Of a DNA stretch of 16,341 nt, positions 1-7,430 are shown piece after piece. The DNA is from Clostridiales bacterium UBA4821. GTDB taxonomy: Bacteria; Bacillota; Clostridia; Acetivibrionales; UBA4821. The position numbers were made by a program, and so were the translations under genes. The stretch is from NCBI GenBank assembly GCA_002402315.1, contig DHFP01000037.1, positions 1-16,341 of the forward strand. The letters are read 5' to 3'. The notes beneath the pieces are model-generated. The model was not told where the DNA came from. It saw nothing but the letters and a program-made list of their open reading frames with translations, and searched no databases. How positions within the stretch are numbered: the stretch's first letter is position 1; the number at the start of each line of letters is the position of its first letter.

Positions 1-46
1 TTTAGTTTTCGAAATGATATTAAACCTCTAAGGAGGGAGCTGTTGA

Positions 47-748
47 ATTGCTACCGTCACACAAAAGTTATTCCCTGCTTTCCTTAAGGATTGGTTAAAC
101 AAGTTTCGTTACAACTTTAGAAAATTAAAAGTTATTATAAGGCACCCTGATAATTGCTGTACAGGCGACAAAACCGCAATCCGGAATTTGATAAAGTTTA
201 AAGAAGACCGAAAGAATATTAACCTTAGACTGCTTAACTGCTATTCTACCAAGATTTCTCCAAAGAAAATAAACCAATTGTTACAGCTTACTGAAATCAA
301 ATCTATTTATTTGGACAGGAAAGTCAATGCCTTATTAAACAATGCCTGTCCTACCATAAACGCTCCTTATGCCTGGGAAAATGTTAAAACGGGCAGAGGA
401 GTAACCCTGGCAGTAATTGATGCGGGTATACATCCTCACGAAGACTTAATAACTCCTACAAATAGGATTATTGGCTTTAAGGATTTTATTAACAACAAGG
501 CACAAACATATGATGACAATGGCCACGGTACTCATGTAGCCGGCGATATGGCGGGGACATCAATGGCAACCCCCATATGCTGCGGCGTAATTGCCTTACT
601 ATTGGAATCCATCCCTTCTCTTCAGCCGGATCAGGTCAAAGACCTTCTAATGGAAACGTCCGGAGATATGGGGTTTGACCGCAATGCTCAGGGAACTGGA
701 TGTGTGGATGTAAAGAATGCATTCAGCCGCTTACTTCAAAATATTTAA
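47..748 (+). pseudogene. Subtilisin-like (S8) serine protease with internal deletion
   Basis: The N-terminal part resembles a protease pro-region. Numbering from the TTG at 188, the Asp motif LAVIDAG (Asp78), the His motif NGHGTHVAG (His113) and the Ser motif AGTSMATP (Ser125) follow. His and Ser are only 12 residues apart; in subtilisin BPN' they are His64 and Ser221. About 150 residues, including the oxyanion Asn region, are therefore missing, although the frame stays open through the join. The frame extends upstream of 188 to a TGA at 44-46, and that extra stretch reads like a coherent N-terminus. No ATG/GTG/TTG start sits near the AGGAGG at 31-36, so either ATT at 47 is the start or there is also an N-terminal lesion. 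The product should lack protease activity. Family is confident; the exact start is not. Confidence 0.75.
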
Positions 749-763
749 CTGGAATTATAAATA

Positions 764-793
764 TTTACAATATTAACCTCCTTAGTATATAAT
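764..793 (+). promoter_or_regulatory. Candidate sigma-A promoter for the ybjQ pair
   Basis: TTTACA at 764-769 and TATAAT at 788-793 are separated by 18 bp, just upstream of the gene at 814. The leader would be only about 14 nt, which leaves just enough room for the AGAGGTG ribosome site at 802-808. Predicted from consensus only. Confidence 0.4.
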
Positions 794-813
794 CAAAACC
801 AAGAGGTGAAAAT

Positions 814-1035
814 ATGACCAAGATAGGATCTATTCTTATTGTTACCGCTATTGTTTTGTGGTTCTTCAATCCACTTGCATGGATATTCGCTGATTCTTCC
901 ATAGGTGCAGTCTATATTTTCATACCCATTATTATTGGTATCCTCGGTGTTTTTCTCACTTTTTTCGGTGTACTAAAAGACCGAATTCAAGAACATAAAG
1001 AGGAGGTAGAAAATGATGATTATCGTAAATACTAA
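814..1035 (+). CDS. Small two-segment membrane protein (73 aa)
   Basis: ATG start with AGAGGTG six bases upstream. There are two hydrophobic segments: about residues 5-26, and about 30-52 (GAVYIFIPIIIGILGVFLTF). A short charged tail follows (KDRIQEHKEEVENDDYRKY), so it is probably an integral membrane protein of unknown function. Its last 23 bases overlap the start of the YbjQ-family gene at 1013, whose ribosome site (GAGGAGGT) lies inside this gene, so the two are co-transcribed and probably translationally coupled. I do not recognise a named family. The pairing with YbjQ suggests a shared envelope or stress role, but that is inference. Confidence 0.7.
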   Translation: MTKIGSILIVTAIVLWFFNPLAWIFADSSIGAVYIFIPIIIGILGVFLTFFGVLKDRIQEHKEEVENDDYRKY

Positions 1036-1339
1036 TGAAATCAAAGGCTATGAGATTACAAAAGTTCATGGATTGGTGAGGGGCAACATTGTTCAATCCA
1101 AACATATCGGAAAAGATATTATAGCGAGCTTCAGAACCATAGTTGGCGGAGAAATCAAGGAATATACCGAAATGCTGACTGAAGCCAGACAAAAAGCAAC
1201 TGCCGCTATGGTAAAAGAAGCAGAACAATTAGGCGCTAACGCTGTTGTAAATGTCCGCTATATGACGTCTCAAATTATGCAAAATGCTGCGGAAATCTTA
1301 GCTTACGGAACTGCTGTTACTATAACTGGGGATAAATAG
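1013..1339 (+). CDS. YbjQ/UPF0145 family protein
   Basis: 108 residues, the usual length of the YbjQ (UPF0145, 'heavy-metal-binding domain') family, which is of unknown function and forms compact pentameric folds. Family hallmarks include the N-terminal strand with EIKGYEITKVHGLVRGN, the central GGEIKEYTEMLTEARQKA helix start, and EQLGANAVVNVRYMTS. Tandem ATGs at 1013 and 1016 follow GAGGAGGTAGAAA, and either could be the start. It overlaps the upstream membrane-protein gene and ends just before a strong terminator, so the operon has two genes. Family call is confident; a metal-binding role is not demonstrated. Confidence 0.88.
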   Translation: MMIIVNTNEIKGYEITKVHGLVRGNIVQSKHIGKDIIASFRTIVGGEIKEYTEMLTEARQKATAAMVKEAEQLGANAVVNVRYMTSQIMQNAAEILAYGTAVTITGDK

Positions 1340-1340
1340 A

Positions 1341-1388
1341 GTATAGAAAGTAAAAGAGCCCGCCTTCGGCTCTTTTTTCTTTCTATAC
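1341..1388 (+). terminator. Rho-independent terminator with outer inverted repeat
   Basis: Inner stem AAAAGAGCC (1352-1360) / GGCTCTTTT (1368-1376) runs into a T tract. It is enclosed by a second perfect 10-bp pair, GTATAGAAAG (1341-1350) and CTTTCTATAC (1379-1388). It follows the YbjQ gene directly. Confidence 0.9.
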
Positions 1389-1610
1389 ATAATAAAATAC
1401 AAAATTATTTCATCTTGCAAGTTTTTATGTAAAGTCCTCTTAATCTTTTTTTATAACATTTTCACTCTAAAAACTTTGTGAATATAATAGTATGAAGCAA
1501 AATCTTTAATTTTGTTGGAGTATATTGGCATTAATGAGCTTTTCTGTTTATATAATAGACATTAACCTTATATTTTGATAAAATATTTATATAAACTTTA
1601 AGGAGGCAAT

Positions 1611-2770
1611 ATGTCCACGAAAAAACTTATTTATCTTTCTATTACAACCTGTCTATTTATTCTTCTAAGCGGGTTTAGTTCTTTTGCAAGTGCTAAGGTG
1701 GTTGAAATCCCTGATGTAAGTGTCATAGTAAATGCTGCTCAGCCTGAAATGGGACAAAACCCTATAAATGTTAATGGCAGTACTCTACTTCCGTTACGTC
1801 AACTCTTAATTAATCTTGGTGTTCAGAATGACGCTGAACATATAGGTTGGAACCCTAAAGATAAATCCATACGTATAGTTAAAGATACCTTAACCATAGA
1901 TTTAAAGGTTAATTCTAAAACCGCTTATGTGAATAAAAAAACTGTAGCACTTACTACATCACCAGTTATCCATAAAAACTCCGTTTACATTCCAACAAGA
2001 TTTGTATCTGAGTGCCTGAATAAGAAAATTCTCTGGAACTCTTCCTCCAGGTCGGTAATTATAACCGTTCAGGCTGCTTACGATGAAGTAAAAAAGGTAC
2101 TTGACCAAACATCCCAGGCCATGAAAGATATTAAAAGGGTTGAAGCGGATTTTTCTGCTACTGTAAAAACCAAAAGTTCAGAACAGGCACTTTCAATTCC
2201 AGTTACCATAACCGGTACGATAAAAGCAGATTTGAATCAGAAGACAGCCTATATAACGCTCGGCACCTCATTCATGGGAATGTCTATAGATATTCAGCAG
2301 TACCTGGTTGATAACGTTATGTATATGAATAGCAACATGGCTGAAGGCTGGACAAAAAAAACCTGTCAAAAGAAGAAATAACTCAAATGGAAGCATTATA
2401 TAAAGCTGATAATATGGAAATCTATGATGAAGCCTTCTGCTCAGCCCTAAAGGTAGATGAAGACCTTTCAACAGATAAGCAACTTGTACTCTCCGGTCCA
2501 ATGGTTCTTAAAGCTCTATCTGATCAGTTAAAGCAGGCTAATGCTTCAGCTAACTCCAATGTAAAGGTTAGTAAAACCAGCTGCAAGATTTACATTGATA
2601 GGGCTACAAACTATATAGATAAAATGGAAATTGAGATGAGTATGGAGCAGTCTTTACAGGGTAGTACCTCTACTGCAGATGCTACCATGGCTATAGAATT
2701 CACAAAATATAACGGAGACTTTACCATCACCTTACCTGAAGAAGCAAAAGATGCCGTAGAGATTGAATAA
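1611..2770 (+). pseudogene. Secreted copper-amine-oxidase-N stalk protein, frameshifted
   Basis: ATG at 1611 follows AAGGAGGCAAT. Residues 1-28 are a signal peptide (basic start, hydrophobic LIYLSITTCLFILLSGFSS, then ASA). About residues 30-155 form the 'copper amine oxidase N-terminal' stalk domain common in Clostridial exported proteins, with motifs STLLPLRQLLINLG, TAYVNKKTVAL and SVYIPTRFVSE. The remainder looks like a LolA/DUF6612-type lipoprotein-like domain. The frame stops at 2381 because of the A8 tract at 2354-2361. Reading ACA AAA AAA and then slipping back one base gives K-K-N-L-S-K-E-E-I-T and joins the frame that runs to 2770, for a 386-aa product. The join sits in the middle of a domain, so the lesion (or sequencing indel, or slippage site) is clear. 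Function is probably in the cell envelope or wall; no catalytic role is visible. Confidence 0.8.
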
Positions 2771-2781
2771 ACTCATAAATA

Positions 2782-2814
2782 TTTTAGGGCTCCTTGTTTT
2801 AGAGGAGCCTTAAA
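2782..2814 (+). terminator. Rho-independent terminator
   Basis: Stem TTTTAGGGCTCCT pairs with AGGAGCCTTAAAA (one G-U) and is followed by TTTTG. It ends the stalk-protein unit. Confidence 0.85.
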
Positions 2815-2853
2815 ATTTTGAACATTTAAGTATGATTTGGGAGGATACTAAGG

Positions 2854-3675
2854 ATGGATATATTAACATTTATTGAATTCCTGCTGCTTGGAACAGCCGT
2901 TGGTATTTTAGGTACAATAGTCGGAGCAGGTGGCGGCTTTTTTGTAGTACCATATCTCTTGCTTGTATCCAAAATGAGTCCTCAGATTGTAATCGGAACC
3001 TCCATGACTATGGTATTCTTTAATGCCCTTTCCGGCACTTTTGCCTATCTCCGCCAAAAAAGAATTGACATAAAGACCGGTATCAAATTTGCAGCCGCAA
3101 CCTTGCCAGGCTCTATCCTGGGTGCATACATATCAAAGTTCTTTAACAATGACGTATATAGCTTGCTTTTTGGATTGCTGCTTTTTGGTATAGGAGTATT
3201 TATGCTATTCCGTCCCAAATATAAGGATGAAGATAAAAATCCGGTTGGTGTCATGGATATCAGGTGGCCTATTGTCAAAAGAAAAATTGTTGACTCTTCA
3301 GGAAACACATATCAATACGCTTTTAATGAAAGGTCCGGTATAATCCTGAGCCTCGCAATCGGATTCATGTCCACTTCTCTAGGTATTGGCGGAGGAATTC
3401 TTCATGTACCTCTAATGGTTTACATGCTTGGATTCCCTATTCATGTGGCTACCGCAACCTCATTTTTCATTTTATTGATATCAAGCTTCATAGGTGTTTC
3501 AATGCACTTTATCCTCCAGCATGTAAACCTGCTTATTGCCATTTACCTGTCAATTGGTGCAATTATTGGCGCACAGTTGGGAGCAATAATATCTAAAAAG
3601 ATTGAGTCCAGTTGGATTCAGAAGATTCTTGCCGTATGCCTTATTCTGGTATCAATAAAACTCATTTTAATATGA
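2854..3675 (+). CDS. TauE/SafE-family (TSUP) membrane permease
   Basis: 273 residues, about eight hydrophobic segments, in two homologous halves as in the TSUP family (sulfite/sulfonate/organic-anion transporters). The first half carries LGTIVGAGGGFFVVPYLL near residues 19-36 and the second carries SLGIGGGILHVPLMVYM near 175-191, the paired G-x-GGG-x3-P signature of this family. A hydrophilic loop of about 35 residues (YKDEDKNPVG...) lies between the halves. The ATG follows GGGAGGATACTAAGG. It stands alone between two terminators. The substrate cannot be read from the sequence; a sulfur oxyanion is the family precedent. Confidence 0.9.
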   Translation: MDILTFIEFLLLGTAVGILGTIVGAGGGFFVVPYLLLVSKMSPQIVIGTSMTMVFFNALSGTFAYLRQKRIDIKTGIKFAAATLPGSILGAYISKFFNNDVYSLLFGLLLFGIGVFMLFRPKYKDEDKNPVGVMDIRWPIVKRKIVDSSGNTYQYAFNERSGIILSLAIGFMSTSLGIGGGILHVPLMVYMLGFPIHVATATSFFILLISSFIGVSMHFILQHVNLLIAIYLSIGAIIGAQLGAIISKKIESSWIQKILAVCLILVSIKLILI

Positions 3676-3699
3676 TTAGGGTAGGCTTAAAGTTAACTT

Positions 3700-3739
3700 G
3701 CAGAAATAAACCTCCTAACCAATTAGGAGGTTTATCTGC
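3700..3739 (+). terminator. Long hairpin terminator
   Basis: GCAGA-(A)-TAAACCTCCTAA pairs with TTAGGAGGTTTATCTGC, with one bulged A and a four-base loop, 25 bases after the permease stop. The T tract is weak, but it is well placed between this gene and the opposing genes to the right, so it may work in both directions. Confidence 0.7.
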
Positions 3740-3794
3740 TTCAACTTAATAATCTTCAAGTAATGCTAATTTCGTATGGAAAGACTATTCTTAA

Positions 3795-3917
3795 CTAATC
3801 CTTGCATGAACCAAAGAAAGGTCCAAAACCTGGGCTGCAACAGCATAATATTAAGATTATTATTATTATGCAGAAGCAGGAATCAAATCCTCCAAAAGGC
3901 CCGCATCTATCCGACAT
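3795..3917 (-). CDS. Cys-rich hydrophobic micro-protein (40 aa)
   Basis: ATG at 3917 is preceded by AAAGGAGGAATAGACC, an excellent ribosome site. The product is Gly/Phe/Cys-rich at both ends (MSDRCGPFGGFD at the start; CCCSPGFGPFFGSC before the end) around a hydrophobic core CIIIIILIL. It has seven cysteines in 40 residues. This composition matches the small Cys-rich proteins of Clostridia sometimes annotated 'chorion class high-cysteine protein'. A spore or membrane association is likely by analogy but unproven. A palindrome AAGGAATGTTCCTT at 3968-3981, about 50 bp upstream, may be an operator. No homology search was possible. Confidence 0.65.
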   Translation of the reverse strand: MSDRCGPFGGFDSCFCIIIIILILCCCSPGFGPFFGSCKD

Positions 3918-4039
3918 GGTCTATTCCTCCTTTATTCTATTGATAATATACTATATGTCAACTTAAGAAGGAATGTTCCTTGAATGAACAATATAAATCA
4001 TACATTTTTAAATACAAATTTTACACTTTTTTTAACAAG

Positions 4040-4678
4040 CTAATAAAGAATAAATATTTCACCCTTCAATTTTGAAAAAACTTGAAGGGTGAAATATTTT
4101 AAGAGTGAGATAACCTCCCTTGCATTTGACAGCACTAAGGTTACTTTTGATTCCGGCATATCAGCTTTTCCAAAGCTAATATCCATCTTTAAGTCCTTTG
4201 CAATCATCCCGCTCCTGTAAATATGAAAATAGTTTGTAACAACTATAGCACTCTTGTACCCGTGTATCTTAATCAAATGGTTTGCGTATTTTAAGTTTTC
4301 CAACGTATTAGTTGAATCTTTCTCTTCAAGGATATCCGATTCGGGTACCCCCATCTCTATTAACCGCTTTTTGATTACTGCAGCTTCATGTATCTGTTCT
4401 CCATAGCCCCTTGACCCCGTAGCAATAACCTTGCGTGCATATCCTGATTCGTAAAGCTCAAAGGCTTTTTGGATACGTTTTTCTAATTTGGGACTAGGCT
4501 CTTCTCCCCATACAGTACATCCTAAAACAATAATTACATCTGATTCTTTAGGAGATGCTGAGAAACCTTTATAAAAAATATTTGATTCAATAATAACCAC
4601 TAGGCAAGCTATCAATACAACTGTTAGATTTATGGCTAACTTCCTCTTGTCAAAAACACTACCGGATTTCCTGCGCAT
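4040..4678 (-). CDS. YdcF/SanA-like DUF218 membrane protein
   Basis: 212 residues. A single N-terminal membrane anchor lies at about 13-35 (KLAINLTVVLIACLVVII). A DUF218 domain follows from about residue 45: SDVIIVLGCTVWGEEPSP (the family's V-LG-x4 strand end), KLEKRIQKAFELY, KVIATGSRGYGE, then E-A..IKKRLIEMGVPESDI, S-TNTLENL and AIVVTNYFHIYRS. This order and length fit the SanA/YdcF/ElyC group, linked to cell-envelope integrity. It starts two bases after the deoC stop and has GGAG a few bases upstream inside deoC, so the two are one operon. The last 20 or so codons are formed by a terminator hairpin. Family is confident; biochemical role is unknown. Confidence 0.88.
   Translation of the reverse strand: MRRKSGSVFDKRKLAINLTVVLIACLVVIIESNIFYKGFSASPKESDVIIVLGCTVWGEEPSPKLEKRIQKAFELYESGYARKVIATGSRGYGEQIHEAAVIKKRLIEMGVPESDILEEKDSTNTLENLKYANHLIKIHGYKSAIVVTNYFHIYRSGMIAKDLKMDISFGKADMPESKVTLVLSNAREVISLLKYFTLQVFSKLKGEIFILY
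4052..4099 (-). terminator. Terminator hairpin inside the 3' end of the DUF218 gene
   Basis: A perfect 18-bp inverted repeat (AAATATTTCACCCTTCAA and its complement, 12-base loop) is followed on the minus strand by a T-rich run. It lies within the coding sequence and encodes the C-terminal residues before the stop at 4040. Confidence 0.75.
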
Positions 4679-4680
4679 TC

Positions 4681-5373
4681 TTAGTAGTCTCCATCTGCCT
4701 CTTGTTTTGAAAGGATGGTTTCAGTCTTACTTGTTCCGATTCTATCGCAACCTGCATTAATAAAGTCTACTGCCTGCTGTAGTGTTTTTATTCCACCCGA
4801 AGCCTTAATCCTAACATTTGGACTAAGTACCGATCTCATAAGTTCAATATCTTGCAGTGCAGCTCCTCTTGAAGAAAAACCTGTTGAAGTCTTTACAAAG
4901 TCCGCCCCTGCTTCTTCCGCAACCTTACAAGCAGTAATCTTTTGTTTCTCATCCAGCAACGCGGTTTCAATAATTACTTTTAGAATACTGCCTTTTGCCT
5001 GGTGTACAAGCCTAGAAATAAACTCTATTTCAGTTTGCAGATAACTTAGGTTTTCATCCTTAAGCTTCCCTATATTTATAACCATATCGATTTCAGCAGC
5101 ACCATTCTTTAATGCTTCCATTGCTTCAGCATACTTTATCCCCGTTGTATTTGCCCCGTGGGGAAATCCAACTACCGTACAAACTGTTATATCAGAACCT
5201 TGTAGTTCGCTTGCTGCCAGGATTACGTGACATGGCTTGACACATATTGATGCCACGTCATATTTCCTGGCAATGGAGCAAGCTCTAGAAACATCTATAT
5301 CACCTTCTGAAGGATTCAATACCGCATGGTCTATCCTACTTGCAACCATTTTTATTTGTTCCTCAATATCCAA
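4681..5373 (-). CDS. deoC: Deoxyribose-phosphate aldolase
   Basis: Class I aldolase that cleaves 2-deoxyribose-5-phosphate to glyceraldehyde-3-phosphate and acetaldehyde, in cytosolic deoxynucleoside catabolism. 230 residues, standard for the short DeoC family. The catalytic set is visible: Asp96 in AAEIDMVINIG, Schiff-base Lys161 in ADFVKTSTGF, and Lys190 in VRIKASGGI. Other markers are DHAVLNP near the N-terminus and VCTVVGFPHG at 64-73. The start is TTG at 5373 after AAGGAGGAACAATT. The C-terminal QEADGDY is a normal end. It is the first gene of an operon with the DUF218 protein; no other deo genes are in view. The identification is secure. Confidence 0.96.
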   Translation of the reverse strand: MDIEEQIKMVASRIDHAVLNPSEGDIDVSRACSIARKYDVASICVKPCHVILAASELQGSDITVCTVVGFPHGANTTGIKYAEAMEALKNGAAEIDMVINIGKLKDENLSYLQTEIEFISRLVHQAKGSILKVIIETALLDEKQKITACKVAEEAGADFVKTSTGFSSRGAALQDIELMRSVLSPNVRIKASGGIKTLQQAVDFINAGCDRIGTSKTETILSKQEADGDY

Positions 5374-5503
5374 AATTGTTCCTCCTTCCTATATACCAAG
5401 TTAGTTAAATAAGTAATCTATCTAGCTCGCAGCTTAATTATAACATAATAATATAATTTTTTGTGTAAATATAATAGATTCTCTAATGTCTAATTATACA
5501 AAA

Positions 5504-5525
5504 AGAGAGCCTTCATAAGCTCTCT
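5504..5525 (-). terminator. Rho-independent terminator (second, downstream of tRNA-Ser)
   Basis: On the minus strand AGAGAGC, an eight-base loop, then GCTCTCT and TTTTTGT. Before the element inserted this would have lain about 40 bp beyond the tRNA-Ser terminator, forming a tandem pair. Confidence 0.75.
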
Positions 5526-5541
5526 ATTAAAACAAAACCAT

Positions 5542-5560
5542 CCCGCCTCCTATGGCGGGA
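5542..5560 (-). terminator. Host copy of the tRNA-Ser terminator
   Basis: CCCGCC/GGCGGG hairpin with a short loop, followed on the minus strand by a T-rich run. The same hairpin is repeated at 16157-16175 beside the intact tRNA, so it is part of the duplicated attachment region. Confidence 0.75.
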
Positions 5561-5564
5561 CTTT

Positions 5565-5623
5565 TGGCGGAGAAGGAGGGATTCGAACCCTCGCGCCCGT
5601 TGCCAGACCTAACGGTTTAGCAA
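5565..5623. repeat. attL: duplicated 3' part of tRNA-Ser
   Basis: 59 bp identical to 16180-16238: the tRNA from the anticodon loop through the variable arm, T arm, acceptor 3' strand and CCA. With one mismatch (5564 T versus 16179 A) the match extends left to 5542, giving 82 bp. This is the tRNA 3' fragment displaced by integration; the 5' half is absent here. Confidence 0.93.
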
Positions 5624-5740
5624 TGCGTGACAATGCTTTTGGTAACCTGTTGTATCTTTTCATAACCCTTGGTATTTCTGCATTTTTGAAATTCATCTTG
5701 TAGTAACTTTTATTATTTTCTGCGGACTGTTTATAACTTT

Positions 5741-5759
5741 AGTCCCCAAATAGTCCCCA
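5741..5759 (+). promoter_or_regulatory. Left putative integrase arm-type site
   Basis: Holds two copies of AGTCCCCA with an 11-bp period, identical over 19 bp to 16106-16124 and in the same orientation. It sits 118 bp inside attL. Paired direct motifs near both ends of an element suit the N-terminal arm-binding domain of a tyrosine recombinase. Confidence 0.6.
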
Positions 5760-5885
5760 ATTTTTTTAACCAGGTAGGGGGGAGGGTGAACCTTGGCGCG
5801 GGAGAGATACCTCTCTCAAAAATATTCTGGATATAATGGGGCCGCTTTTATTAAGAACTTACTTAAAAAACTACTGAAAAATAAA

Positions 5886-6746
5886 TCACATCGGCAAGCC
5901 TCCATTGGGAGGTGGTTTGAGGTTCTTTTTGGCTTTGTGAGTCAGAGACAAGTAATTTTCTTTGCTAACAACCTTCTTTCCCGTTCTTTTTTCGATATCT
6001 CTTCTTGCATTTCCTGCAACTTCTCCAGCTTCATTCGAATCCTTTTTTAACTCATTCATACCTTTAGAATCTCTGTCCCTGTGCAATGTAGTTGCTGTAG
6101 CTTCTCCAAGCATAGTCAATATTAGTTCCATATCATTCATGTTGTCCCTTAAATTTTGCCTTGTAAGCCCTTTATGCTGCTTGTACTCCTGAACATTCAT
6201 ATCAAAAGCAGCTTTGGTAATCTCGTTGGTAAGAATAGCATAATCCAGACTTGAATAAGCTCCACGATTTTTCCATTCATCAGTTAAATCATGCCTTATT
6301 GCAATCCCACGGGAGCGTTTTTCAATCCATTCCTTAGAATAGCCCTTTTGTTCATAAAGTATTTTCATTCTATCCATAGCTAGTTCGGGGTTTTCTATTT
6401 CTTCAAGCCGTTGGTTTCCTACTTCAGCAAGCCAAAGTTTAAAGGGTTCTGCTTTTGGTGATGGAATAGACTGTATTATTCTAAGAATTCCTTTGGTATT
6501 GGAACAATTCATTTTTTGCTTGCCACCACTAGTTTCTATCCAAAGGGTGGTGACAAATTGTCCCCATCCCTCTTGCAGCATTTTATCTCTCTTTTTCATT
6601 TTTTTAATATAGTCTTTTACATTAACCGTGTCTGTTAAAATTTGTACTATGTCTTCTATAACAAAATACCATTGTTCATTATGCCATACTCTTCTTACAT
6701 TTCTTTGTTGGAACAATACTATAGATGTGTTTTCCTCTTTTGACAT
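5886..6746 (-). CDS. BRO-N domain phage antirepressor
   Basis: The start is set at the ATG at 6746, which has AGGGGGTG seven bases upstream; an in-frame ATG 48 bases earlier lacks a site. The product is 286 aa. Residues about 8-110 are a BRO-N domain: NVRRVWHNEQWYFVIEDIV, then the helical KDYIKKMKKRDKML, the GGKQKMNCSNTKGILRIIQ segment, and SPKAEPFKLWLAEVGNQRLE. The C-terminal half is helical, with GAYSSLDYAILTNEITKAA and LTRQNLRDNMNDMELILTM. In this Clostridial family the protein is usually a phage antirepressor or DinD-like regulator. It is the last gene before attL. It contains an intact A7 tract (6599-6605), which contrasts with the broken genes elsewhere. The DNA target is unknown. Confidence 0.82.
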   Translation of the reverse strand: MSKEENTSIVLFQQRNVRRVWHNEQWYFVIEDIVQILTDTVNVKDYIKKMKKRDKMLQEGWGQFVTTLWIETSGGKQKMNCSNTKGILRIIQSIPSPKAEPFKLWLAEVGNQRLEEIENPELAMDRMKILYEQKGYSKEWIEKRSRGIAIRHDLTDEWKNRGAYSSLDYAILTNEITKAAFDMNVQEYKQHKGLTRQNLRDNMNDMELILTMLGEATATTLHRDRDSKGMNELKKDSNEAGEVAGNARRDIEKRTGKKVVSKENYLSLTHKAKKNLKPPPNGGLPM

Positions 6747-6834
6747 AAAGCACCCCCTATAACCTGCTTTGCTTTTTCTAATTCTAAATACCATTATAAT
6801 TCGGCATTTTTTGTGCTAATCCTTTTTAATCTGG

Positions 6835-7020
6835 CTATTTATCATTTAGTTTCTCGACTAAATCCTGCTCCGTTATCTCTCCGGTTATGAGCCTTGACAA
6901 GTCCTCAATTGCATCCTTCTCGTTATCATAATCCCTTAATACCTTGACTACGCTGCAAAGTTTCTTACCATGTCGCTGAATGCTGTATTTCTTGTCCGGA
7001 TTCCTGAATAATATTTTCAC
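6835..7020 (-). CDS. Small hypothetical protein (61 aa)
   Basis: GTG start at 7020 with AAGGAGA ten bases upstream. The sequence is charged and soluble, an N-terminal strand-like MKILFRNPDKKYSIQRHG then helical DYDNEKDAIEDLSRLITG and ITEQDLVEKLNDK. No signal or membrane segment. It lies 88 bp upstream of the antirepressor on the same strand, so the two may be co-transcribed. I do not recognise the family. Confidence 0.6.
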   Translation of the reverse strand: MKILFRNPDKKYSIQRHGKKLCSVVKVLRDYDNEKDAIEDLSRLITGEITEQDLVEKLNDK

Positions 7021-7369
7021 TGCCGATTATCTCCTTCATTTTTAATTTACGTTACCTAAAATGTTATCAAAAATTTATGTTCCTGCCAATGACCTTTATA
7101 TTAAATCCCTCCCTGACAACATAGAAACGATTTTGAGGCAGTTCTTTCTCTGACGTGTAAAATTACTTGGCTGAGACAAAATAGTGGTCTAAAAACGATT
7201 TTAGAGCGTCAATTAGATAATTAAGGTGCCGGGATAAGTTATTTCCCTATTCACTTTGCGCTTCATTCTGCGCGGAGCTGTATTTTCATTAGTCCATTTA
7301 ATATGGAAACTATATCTACAAGGCTTCTATTAAAGGTTATGTCAAACAGTTCGTCCTTGCTATAATAAA

Positions 7370-7396
7370 CCTGCATACCCCATAGGGGTATGCAGG
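7370..7396. repeat. Perfect 12-bp hairpin
   Basis: CCTGCATACCCC, loop ATA, GGGGTATGCAGG. It is GC-rich in an AT-rich surround. No clear T tract follows on either strand, so a terminator is only one possibility; a protein-binding or RNA-structure role is equally open. Confidence 0.7.
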
Positions 7397-7414
7397 TGTC
7401 TTTCTCTTGGTTGC

Positions 7415-7430
7415 GTGTTTCATGAAACAC
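7415..7430. promoter_or_regulatory. 16-bp perfect palindrome with parS-like half-sites
   Basis: GTGTTTCATGAAACAC. Its 14-bp core equals the ParB site TGTTTCACGTGAAACA with the two central bases removed. It lies 18 bp from the hairpin at 7370-7396. A regulator operator is the simplest reading; no ParB gene is in the window. Confidence 0.35.

Larger units (their letters stand above)
7263..7430 (-). pseudogene. Short reading frame, probable phage gene remnant
   Basis: A 55-codon frame from a GTG at 7430, or 37 codons from an ATG at 7376. The C-terminal part reads like real protein: QVYYSKDELFDITFNRSL followed by VDIVSILNGLMKIQLRAE. No ribosome site precedes either start, and the upstream part is crossed by a perfect hairpin and a palindrome. 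It is best seen as the 3' end of a decayed phage gene or an unrecognised small protein. The stretch 7021-7262 to its left holds only a 7-bp-stem hairpin (7188-7205) and nothing else I can support. Confidence 0.35.

Noticed and set aside
3934..3961. TTGACA...TAGAAT promoter for the 40-aa gene
   Set aside because: The predicted start would fall inside the ribosome site, leaving no usable leader.
4715..5044. Plus-strand 109-codon frame
   Set aside because: Antisense to deoC, which has full catalytic motifs.
5545..5711. Minus-strand frame reading from the element into attL, ending in tRNA-derived codons
   Set aside because: Its C-terminal half translates the tRNA repeat, a common artefact at attachment sites, and no ribosome site was found.
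5793..6050. Plus-strand open frame of 85 codons near the left end
   Set aside because: It is antisense to the antirepressor 3' end, has no ribosome site, and its composition mirrors the complement of that gene.
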